Shown here: positions 1 to 5,132 of the stretch, piece after piece
Numbering within the stretch: the first letter of the stretch is position 1
Layout of the letters: each line of letters opens with the position of its first letter
NCBI GenBank assembly: GCA_003663445.1
Contig: QMZZ01000025.1
Coordinates: 1-6,099, forward strand
From: Candidatus Aenigmatarchaeota archaeon
GTDB lineage: Archaea > Aenigmatarchaeota > Aenigmatarchaeia > QMZP01
DNA length: 6,099 nt
Direction of reading: 5' to 3'
The notes under the pieces: generated by a model
What the model saw: the letters and a program-made list of their open reading frames with translations, nothing else
Database searches by the model: none
Told to the model about the DNA's origin: nothing
Translations under genes and position numbers: made by a program

Positions 1-9
1 CGGGGTGAG

Positions 10-20
10 AAATAAGTAAT
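10..20 (+). promoter_or_regulatory. Possible TATA-like box for the DUF504 gene
   Basis: An AT-rich run (AAATAAGTAAT) is centred about 26 nt before the ATG at 41. That is the spacing expected between an archaeal TATA box and the start site of a leaderless transcript. No Shine-Dalgarno sequence precedes the ATG; the 16 bases just before it are T/A-rich. The rest of 1-40 is too short to interpret, and the end of an upstream gene could also lie here. Confidence 0.3.
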
Positions 21-40
21 CGGGCGTTAAACTTCTTTTA

Positions 41-274
41 ATGAGGGCCTTTGACATCCTGAACAAACTGAAGTGGACCAACCAGCTTGATAGAGCTGAG
101 ATCGTGATCCTTCACCGCGGTGCTCCCGATGATAGGAAAACGATCTCCGGAAAGGAGATAGTCGAACTGGGTAGGGATCGGTTTCTGACCAAGGATAGCT
201 GCATACCGCTTCATCGGGTTCTAGAAGTGAGGCTTGAAGGGAAAATCCTATGGAGGAGACACAAGCAGGAATAG
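41..274 (+). CDS. DUF504 / UPF0248 (MJ1316-domain) small protein
   Basis: A 77-residue protein that matches the single-domain archaeal DUF504/UPF0248 family over its whole length. The family signature is visible as I-V-I-L-H-R-G-A-P (21-29), G-K-E-I (37-40) and I-P-L-H-R-V-L-E-V (55-63), followed by a G-K-I-L-W-R-R ending. The Pfam family (PF04457) was renamed the MJ1316 RNA cyclic group end recognition domain on the basis of computational prediction, so the likely role is binding or handling RNA ends bearing a 2',3'-cyclic phosphate; biochemical function is not established to my knowledge. The ATG at 41 gives the usual family N-terminus (R-A-F-D-I-L-N-K-L-K-W) and lacks a Shine-Dalgarno site, suggesting a leaderless mRNA. 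Its 3' end overlaps the convergent rtcA gene by 27 nt. That neighbour is an RNA 3'-phosphate cyclase, which fits the predicted role. Confidence 0.85.
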   Translation: MRAFDILNKLKWTNQLDRAEIVILHRGAPDDRKTISGKEIVELGRDRFLTKDSCIPLHRVLEVRLEGKILWRRHKQE

Positions 275-1276
275 TCTCCCATCCCTTTTCTCCACCCTAA
301 ACTCGGCTGGAAGGAACTTCCGGATCACCCAGATATTCGTTTCGGCATGAGATGTTAGTTCAGGGATCGCTAATTCAGACTTTCCGGCTGCTAGAGCAAG
401 GAAGGGCAGGAGCTGGTCGGTTGCCCATCTATCAACACAGGCTCCTTTTTTAAAATCTTCCATCAGCTCTTTTGCAGCCCTTTCCCCTATCTCCTCAGCC
501 CTAACACCCCTTTCTCCGATACCTGATGAGCCGAGAAGTGCTGGAGGGGCTGAAAGCCAGAGGACAAGGCCTGAACCAGGACAAAGAGCATCGACGTATT
601 TCGTCTCGATCTGGCATGGTGCTATCTGCTTCAGGATCTCCTCTGCACTCCTTGCCTGTCTCTCAGCAACTTCCCTTGGCTTAAGGTGCAGGGATGCTAT
701 CGATAGTCCGTGGATCTCTGGGGTGCCCTGATCAAGGAGCTTTAGAGGTTTGAGCGGGAGTTTTGGCTCCAGTCTGACCAGGGTTTCCGCGCCTCCCTTT
801 GGATAGAAACCGCTTTTCAGGCTTTTTATCTCTATCCTGTATCCCATCTTTTCGAGAAGGGGCAGGAGAACCCTTTGGAGCCAGGGGATCGGAGGTGCAA
901 ACTTTCCGAAATCCGCCCCTCCCTGGATCCTTATCCTGACCGGCTTTTCAGATCCCAAACAGGCAAGCTGAAGGGTTTGCAGGACAAGGCCTATTGAACC
1001 GGCTGTTGGGATTTTTATTTCAATCTGCCTTTTCCGGATCTCTCCTGGCCAAAATCTGATCTCCTGTGAGCCTAACTCTGCTCCTAAAAGCCTTCCGGCC
1101 GATAGCTCCTTTAGGGCAAGAATGCCCATAAGATGCTGGGTTTTCAGGCCCGGTTTGGGTCTTTTTGCCCTTATATTGAAAACCCTTACGGGTTTTTTGA
1201 GCAGGACGGAAAGGGCTGTTGCTGTCCTCAGGATCTGTCCTCCTGCCTCCCCCCAAGAGCCGTCTATCTCGATCAC
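248..1276 (-). CDS. rtcA: RNA 3'-terminal phosphate cyclase
   Basis: RtcA converts RNA 3'-phosphate ends to 2',3'-cyclic phosphates using ATP, through a covalent histidine-AMP intermediate. The 342-residue length matches the family (about 340). Visible signatures are G-S-W-G-E-A-G-G-Q-I-L-R-T near residues 6-18, R-P-K-P-G-L-K-T-Q-H-L (39-49), G-G-A-D-F-G-K-F-A-P-P (119-129), H-G-L-S-I-A-S-L-H-L (189-198) and S-H-A-E-T-N-I-W (309-316), in which His310 corresponds to the adenylated histidine (His309 in E. coli). All core motifs are intact. The start codon is GTG at 1276; it shares GTGA with the stop of the upstream beta-CASP nuclease gene, giving a 4-nt overlap and translational coupling in one minus-strand operon. 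Methionine 1 is therefore encoded by GTG. The 3' end runs 27 nt into the convergent DUF504 gene. In the first motif the usual E-G-G-G-Q is E-A-G-G-Q. Confidence 0.95.
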   Translation of the reverse strand: MIEIDGSWGEAGGQILRTATALSVLLKKPVRVFNIRAKRPKPGLKTQHLMGILALKELSAGRLLGAELGSQEIRFWPGEIRKRQIEIKIPTAGSIGLVLQTLQLACLGSEKPVRIRIQGGADFGKFAPPIPWLQRVLLPLLEKMGYRIEIKSLKSGFYPKGGAETLVRLEPKLPLKPLKLLDQGTPEIHGLSIASLHLKPREVAERQARSAEEILKQIAPCQIETKYVDALCPGSGLVLWLSAPPALLGSSGIGERGVRAEEIGERAAKELMEDFKKGACVDRWATDQLLPFLALAAGKSELAIPELTSHAETNIWVIRKFLPAEFRVEKRDGRLFLLVSPP

Positions 1277-2514
1277 AGCTCGAGTTTATCCCCGTTCTTC
1301 GGAGAGAATACCTTCCATCCCTTTTCAGCCAGCTCCTCCCTGAATTCGTGATTCCTGTCCCCGTGGACAAGGATTATGGTTTCTGGATTAAGTTTTTCCA
1401 TAAACGAGATGAGATTGTCCCTCCCGCAGTGCTGGGAAAAGTCCATAAATTCTACCCTCATCTTCGGTTTTACGTCAAGGCCCGGAATCTGGATCCTGCC
1501 TGTTTCGAGCAGGATCCTTCCAGGTGTCCCCTCTATCTGATATCCGTTCAGGATAAGCAAGCAGTCTTCCCTGTCATGAAGCCTTTTTAGGTACCATTGG
1601 ATTGGCCCGCCCTGAAGCATGCCGGCAGATGCCAGGATCACACCGGGTTTTGATATGGCTTCAAGCCTGTCCTTTGCCTTCCTTATCTTTCTTGCAGAAT
1701 CAAAAGCCCTCTGAAGTCTTACAGGGTCCTTATGGCTTTCAGGATGCCTCAGGATCGCCTGGGTTGCATGGATTCCCATCCCGTCCACCCAATAAGGCAG
1801 GCCGAGCTCTTCGACTATCACGAGCATTTCCTGGGTCCTTCCGACCGCAAAGCATGGCAAAAGCACTATACCTCCTGCCTCTACGGCTGTTCTTATCTCT
1901 TCCTGAAGCTTTTGGGTCAGGCTTTCCCTTTCAGGATGGTTTTTATAGGAATAGGTCGCCTCTGTTATCAGGATGTCAGCTTCCAGATCTTGATCAGCTC
2001 CGTTCAGGAGGCGGGTCGGCTCGAATTTGATATCTCCGGTGAAAAGGATCTTTTTTTCTGCATGGATGAGGATGGAGGCAGAACCAGGGATATGGCCAGC
2101 ATCCCTGAATTCGAAGGTTGCTTGGTCAAACCCGACTTTTTGACGGTAGTAGAGTGGGCTTGCATGTTCGAAAAGCTTGTCGATATCCTGATAGGAATAA
2201 TGCGGTATCATCCCTTTCTTCCTCTGGACCTTTATCGAATCCTTGAGCAGGATAAGGGAAAGGTCGAAGGTAGTAGGGGTTGCGAACGTTCTCGCCCCAC
2301 ACCCCCTTCTATAAAGGCATGGAAGATGGCCTGAATGATCCAGATGGGCATGGGACAGAAAGATGGCTTTAAGCGGAAGCGGGGCCTCGATAGGATGGGA
2401 CATCGTCTGAACATTCACACCGTAATCCAGCAAAAACTTTTCCTGTCCAAGGTCCAGATATATCGCTTCCCTTCCGACCTCGTCTGCCCCGCCCAAGAAC
2501 CAAAATTTAACCAT
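1273..2514 (-). CDS. Beta-CASP metallo-beta-lactamase ribonuclease (aCPSF2-like)
   Basis: A 413-residue zinc-dependent RNase of the CPSF73/RNase J superfamily. Catalytic motifs occur in order: motif 1 around D30; motif 2 H55-A-H57-L-D59-H60; motif 3 H141 in D-A-G-H-I-P-G-S; motif 4 D161 in F-T-G-D; beta-CASP motif A E185 in I-T-E-A-T-Y; motif B H362 in D-F-S-Q-H; motif C H384 in L-V-H-G-D. The beta-CASP domain occupies roughly 195-345, inserted in the metallo-beta-lactamase fold. There are no N-terminal KH domains, which excludes aCPSF1/FttA and points to the aCPSF2 group; archaeal RNase J is less likely because histidine at motif C with E-V-G-R near the start fits CPSF-type proteins, but this is not decisive. 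It is cytoplasmic and probably acts in RNA processing or decay. The ATG at 2514 gives the family N-terminus (M-V-K-F-W-F-L-G-G) and lies 18 bp from the divergent RuBisCO start. It is cotranscribed with rtcA, which overlaps its stop by 4 nt. Confidence 0.92.
   Translation of the reverse strand: MVKFWFLGGADEVGREAIYLDLGQEKFLLDYGVNVQTMSHPIEAPLPLKAIFLSHAHLDHSGHLPCLYRRGCGARTFATPTTFDLSLILLKDSIKVQRKKGMIPHYSYQDIDKLFEHASPLYYRQKVGFDQATFEFRDAGHIPGSASILIHAEKKILFTGDIKFEPTRLLNGADQDLEADILITEATYSYKNHPERESLTQKLQEEIRTAVEAGGIVLLPCFAVGRTQEMLVIVEELGLPYWVDGMGIHATQAILRHPESHKDPVRLQRAFDSARKIRKAKDRLEAISKPGVILASAGMLQGGPIQWYLKRLHDREDCLLILNGYQIEGTPGRILLETGRIQIPGLDVKPKMRVEFMDFSQHCGRDNLISFMEKLNPETIILVHGDRNHEFREELAEKGWKVFSPKNGDKLEL
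2502..2510 (+). promoter_or_regulatory. Predicted TATA-like box for the RuBisCO operon, inside the nuclease gene
   Basis: AAAATTTAA is centred 27 nt before the RuBisCO ATG at 2533, the spacing expected for a leaderless archaeal transcript. No Shine-Dalgarno site lies between it and the ATG. On the other strand the same bases form codons 2-5 of the divergent beta-CASP nuclease (V-K-F-W). A purine-rich stretch just upstream could serve as a BRE. This is predicted from position and composition only. Confidence 0.5.
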
Positions 2515-2532
2515 TAAAACCCTATATTAATA

Positions 2533-3753
2533 ATGAGATATATAGATTACCTTGATTTTCGATACAGGCCAGGGGACGATCTAATCTGCAGATTCTGGTT
2601 GAAAGCAAAGGACCCGAAAAAGGCTGCAGGGGCTGTCGCCGCCGAATCTTCTATAGGGACATGGACAGAAACAACAACGGTAAAGCCGTATATGCTGAAG
2701 TATGCTGCAAAGGTCTTCAGGCTTGAAAAGCAGGGGAAGGGGTGGATAGCTGATATAGCTTATCCAGCAGATCTTTGGGAGGCCGGAAATCTTCCTGGCC
2801 TGCTCTCAGGTATAGCCGGAAACATCTTTGGGATGAAGGAAGTGGATAAACTCAGGCTCATCGATGTCAGGTTTCCGAAAAAGCTTCTGAAGACTTTTCC
2901 TGGTCCTAAGTTCGGGATTCAGGGTGTCAGGAAGAGAACAGGGGTCAGGAAAAGGCCTTTGATAGGGACGATAGTGAAACCGAAGATAGGGCTGAAGCCG
3001 GATGATCATGCAAGGGTTGCCTTTGAGGCATGGGTAGGGGGATGCGATTTGGTGAAGGATGACGAAAACCTGGTAGATCAAAAGTTCAACCGATTTAGGG
3101 AAAGGTTGGAGAAAACGCTAAAGGCGAAAGAGAGGGCTGAAAGGGAGACAGGAGAGAGAAAGTTCTATATGGTGAATGTCACAGCCGAGACCCAGGAGAT
3201 GCTGAAGAGGGCAAGGCTTGCAGAGGAGCTGGGGAATGAGTATATAATGGCTGATGTTATCGTTCTTGGATGGTCGGCGATCCAGACCCTTAGAAACCAG
3301 GATTTCAACTTAATCCTTCATGCCCATCGTGCAGGTCATGCAGCCCTTGATAGGGAGGAGCATGGGATAAAGATGTGCGTCATTGCAAAGCTCGTCAGAC
3401 TCGCCGGTTTTGATCAGCTTCATGTAGGGACTGTGGTAGGGAAGATGTTCGAGGGCTTGGAGGATGTTAAGGAAAACATAAAGGCATTGAAGGAGGATAT
3501 GGGAAGGATAAAGCCTGTTATGCCGGTTTCTTCTGGTGGTCTTCATCCAGGTCATGTTCCGAGATTGCTTGAGATTTTCGGAAGGGATGTTATAATCCAG
3601 ATGGGTGGTGGTATTCACGGCCATCCTGGGGGGACGAGAGCAGGAGCAAGAGCAGCCAGACAGGCCCTCGAAGCATCCCTTCAGGGAATCCCACTTAAAG
3701 AGGCAAGAAAAAGTTATGAGGAGCTCGACCAAGCCCTCAAACACTGGGCTTGA
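2533..3753 (+). CDS. rbcL: Form III ribulose-1,5-bisphosphate carboxylase large subunit
   Basis: A 406-residue archaeal RuBisCO that carboxylates ribulose-1,5-bisphosphate to two 3-phosphoglycerates. Active-site equivalents are all present: E38, T43-W44, N97, K149 and K151 (V-K-P-K), the carbamylated lysine K175 with D177 and E178 (V-K-D-D-E-N), H265-R266, H297, loop 6 K304, S334-G335-G336 and G358-G360. It should therefore be a true carboxylase, not a form IV RuBisCO-like protein. From memory it most resembles the M. jannaschii type (G-T-I-V-K-P-K, A-W-V-G-G, E-T-G-E-R-K). In archaea such enzymes serve nucleoside monophosphate salvage via ribose-1,5-bisphosphate or a reductive hexulose-phosphate pathway; partner genes are not in this window. 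Oddities: loop 6 reads G-K-M-F-E-G, one residue longer than the usual G-K-M-E-G; the stretch from the loop 6 lysine to the P-V-S-S-G-G motif is about 15 residues shorter than in typical enzymes; and H-R-A-G-H replaces H-R-A-M-H. No small-subunit gene is nearby. First gene of an overlapping operon, probably leaderless. Confidence 0.96.
   Translation: MRYIDYLDFRYRPGDDLICRFWLKAKDPKKAAGAVAAESSIGTWTETTTVKPYMLKYAAKVFRLEKQGKGWIADIAYPADLWEAGNLPGLLSGIAGNIFGMKEVDKLRLIDVRFPKKLLKTFPGPKFGIQGVRKRTGVRKRPLIGTIVKPKIGLKPDDHARVAFEAWVGGCDLVKDDENLVDQKFNRFRERLEKTLKAKERAERETGERKFYMVNVTAETQEMLKRARLAEELGNEYIMADVIVLGWSAIQTLRNQDFNLILHAHRAGHAALDREEHGIKMCVIAKLVRLAGFDQLHVGTVVGKMFEGLEDVKENIKALKEDMGRIKPVMPVSSGGLHPGHVPRLLEIFGRDVIIQMGGGIHGHPGGTRAGARAARQALEASLQGIPLKEARKSYEELDQALKHWA
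2537..2545 (-). promoter_or_regulatory. Predicted TATA box for the nuclease-rtcA operon, inside the RuBisCO gene
   Basis: Read on the minus strand, CTATATATC is centred about 27 nt before the nuclease ATG at 2514, again matching a leaderless start. On the plus strand the same bases lie in codons 2-5 of RuBisCO (R-Y-I-D). It is the strongest TATA-like sequence near either start. The minus-strand leader has only a partial AGGG about 6 nt before the ATG, so a short leadered mRNA is possible but less likely. Confidence 0.5.
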
Positions 3754-4018
3754 GCTTAAGTACAGGGCGCTGGTGGAGGAATGGAAGTTCATCCAGCTCT
3801 CAATAGCCATCTATTTCTCCTTTTCGTCCTTTGCCTTTATCCTTTCCCTGATATATCAAAGCGCGTTTGCTTCCCTGATAGCTTTTCTGATGATGTGCAT
3901 CTTTGCCTGGTACGAATACAGGATAAGATCAAAATATGTTGAGGCAAAGGAAAGGCTGGAAAAGGAGCTTGTCGGCAGGAGGTATCCTGAAATAGTGAGG
4001 AAAGGGATTCTATGGTAG
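3716..4018 (+). CDS. Small two-helix membrane protein, unknown function
   Basis: I do not recognise this 100-residue protein. Residues 1-24 are charged and hydrophilic. Two hydrophobic helices follow at about 26-47 and 50-66, separated by only a couple of polar residues (Y-Q-S), as in a tight hairpin. The tail after W65-Y66-E67-Y68-R69 is rich in Lys, Arg and Glu and predicted helical to about residue 86. Positive charge flanks both ends, so both termini are probably cytoplasmic. The ATG at 3716 overlaps the RuBisCO 3' end by 38 nt; a purine-rich A-A-A-G-A-G-G at 3697-3703 is a weak, distant ribosome site. An in-frame GTG at 3773 would give an 81-residue protein that keeps both helices and would remove the overlap. 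An in-frame extension back to 3605 would run deep inside RuBisCO and is unlikely. The gene overlaps the next one by 7 nt. It could be a membrane anchor for its coiled-coil neighbour; that is inference. Confidence 0.7.
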   Translation: MRSSTKPSNTGLELKYRALVEEWKFIQLSIAIYFSFSSFAFILSLIYQSAFASLIAFLMMCIFAWYEYRIRSKYVEAKERLEKELVGRRYPEIVRKGILW

Positions 4019-4263
4019 GTATTTTTCCCTTTGGCTGGAAATGGAGACTTAAAAGGCTCAGGAAAAGATGGGACAGGCTGAGGGAAAAGGCTCTTGGAAA
4101 ACCAGAACCTCTCAGGTCACAGCTTTTGCAAAAGCTTGACGTGGTTGAAAACAAGCTGAGGACCCTGGAAGAGCAACAATTAAACCTTGCGATGAGGGCG
4201 AGACTTGCGAAGGAAGTCGAGCTAGACCTGGAAGAGATAAAGGCGGTCATCAAGCAGAAGTAA
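4012..4263 (+). CDS. Small basic coiled-coil protein, unknown function
   Basis: An unrecognised 83-residue protein. Residues 1-30 are aromatic and strongly basic (F5, F7, W9, W11, W20 and 11 Lys/Arg), so this part could bind a membrane surface, nucleic acid or an acidic partner. After a G-K-P-E-P break (29-33) the rest is a helix with heptad-like hydrophobic spacing, clearest at L38, L42, V45, L49 and L52 and continuing less regularly to about residue 80. This indicates a short coiled coil, probably an oligomer. The ATG at 4012 overlaps the stop of the membrane-protein gene (ATGGTAG), with a GTGAGG ribosome-site candidate at 3995-4000. Its TAA stop shares a base with the ATG of the radical SAM gene. 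The tight coupling suggests it acts with one or both neighbours, but no function can be assigned. Its small size, biased composition and lack of a known domain leave some doubt, offset by the perfect operon fit. Confidence 0.7.
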   Translation: MVGIFPFGWKWRLKRLRKRWDRLREKALGKPEPLRSQLLQKLDVVENKLRTLEEQQLNLAMRARLAKEVELDLEEIKAVIKQK

Positions 4264-5132
4264 TGGGTTATTTTGAGATTCTGGAAGGAAAGCAGAAACC
4301 GAGGTTTCTGAGGCTGAGAGAGTGGAAAAGGGTGTGGAGGATGCTTTCATCCTGTCGGCTTTGTGAAAGGAGGTGCGGGGTTAACAGGCTCGAAGGAGAG
4401 ACAGGTTTCTGCAGGGTCGGAAAGGATTTCAGGGTTTTCGGATGTCATCTTCATTGGGGAGAGGAACCTGAGCTTATACCGTCAGGAACCGTTTTCCTGG
4501 CAGGTTGCACCCTTAATTGCTGTTACTGTCAGAATGCTCCAGAATCTATAGACTACCGGCTAGGTATGGAAATCACTTTTCAGGGATTCAGGGAGGTTTT
4601 GAAAAAGCTGGAGCGGGAGGGGGCAAGGAACATAAACCTGGTAGGCGGGGATCCCACACCCTATATACCTCAGATCTTCAGAGCCCTTTCAGGCCTGAAG
4701 TTAAGGATTCCTATCATATTCAACTCGAACAGCTATTATTCTGCCGAATCAGTAAGGGTCTTGGAGAAGTTTGTCGATCTTTACCTGCTCGATTTTAGGT
4801 ACTGGTCAGATTCCTGTTCAGAAAGACTCAGTCAAGCCCCTGAATATGCCAAAGCAGCCAGAAGGAACCTGATAAGGGCAAAGGAGGCAGGGGATCTGCT
4901 GATAAGGGTTTTGGTCCTTCCAGGTCATCTGGATTGTGATGCAAAACCGATTCTTGAATGGGTGAGGAAGAGGCTGGGGAAGCAGGTAAGGATAAATCTG
5001 ATGTCGCAGTACTGCCCTTGCTGGCATGCACACAGGTATCCTGAGATCTCCAGGGAACTGACACCAGAGGAATGGCAGGAAATAAAGAGCTATGCAGAGG
5101 ATCTGGGTTTCGAAAACATCCTTTACTCGTAA
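4263..5132 (+). CDS. Radical SAM protein, COG1313 / PflX-like
   Basis: A 289-residue radical SAM protein of the group annotated as PflX or PflA-like Fe-S protein (COG1313); the substrate of this family is unknown to me. The N-terminus carries the family's four-cysteine motif C31-x2-C34-x3-C38-G-V-N-R and C50 (in E-T-G-F-C), likely a metal site. The radical SAM cluster motif is C82-x3-C86-x2-C89 (C-T-L-N-C-C-Y-C). Family signatures follow: N-I-N-L-V-G-G-D-P-T-P (123-133), N-S-N-S-Y-Y (154-159), the D-L-Y-L-L-D-F-R-Y strand (172-180), R-V-L-V-L-P-G (215-221) and L-M-S-Q-Y-C-P-C (246-253). It has 13 cysteines, including C251 and C253. The start overlaps the previous stop by one base (TAATG), and no good ribosome site is seen, so translation is probably coupled. 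It ends tail-to-tail with the Dph2 gene, overlapping by 10 nt. Classical pyruvate formate-lyase activation is unlikely to be its role, as no glycyl radical enzyme is present in the window. Confidence 0.88.
   Translation: MGYFEILEGKQKPRFLRLREWKRVWRMLSSCRLCERRCGVNRLEGETGFCRVGKDFRVFGCHLHWGEEPELIPSGTVFLAGCTLNCCYCQNAPESIDYRLGMEITFQGFREVLKKLEREGARNINLVGGDPTPYIPQIFRALSGLKLRIPIIFNSNSYYSAESVRVLEKFVDLYLLDFRYWSDSCSERLSQAPEYAKAARRNLIRAKEAGDLLIRVLVLPGHLDCDAKPILEWVRKRLGKQVRINLMSQYCPCWHAHRYPEISRELTPEEWQEIKSYAEDLGFENILYS

Noticed and set aside
1020..1370. A 116-codon minus-strand frame across the nuclease/rtcA junction
   Set aside because: It overlaps both genes in a different frame, and its sequence is low-complexity Arg/Gly-rich as expected for a shadow; both real genes have intact motifs through this region.
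2048..2060. Oligo-T run resembling a terminator
   Set aside because: It lies inside the nuclease gene, where it encodes consecutive lysines on the minus strand; no gene on the plus strand ends nearby.
1732..2334. A 200-codon open frame on the plus strand
   Set aside because: It is antisense to the well-supported beta-CASP nuclease, has no recognisable family motif and no plausible promoter or ribosome site.
3605..3715. N-terminal extension of the small membrane protein back to an ATG at 3605
   Set aside because: The extra 37 residues would overlap RuBisCO by about 150 nt, and their E-Q-E-Q-E-Q composition just reflects RuBisCO codons in another frame. The ATG at 3716 or the GTG at 3773 is more plausible.
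3310..3810. A 166-codon open frame on the minus strand
   Set aside because: It lies antisense to conserved RuBisCO codons, is rich in Ser/Cys/Thr as expected of a shadow frame, and matches nothing I know.
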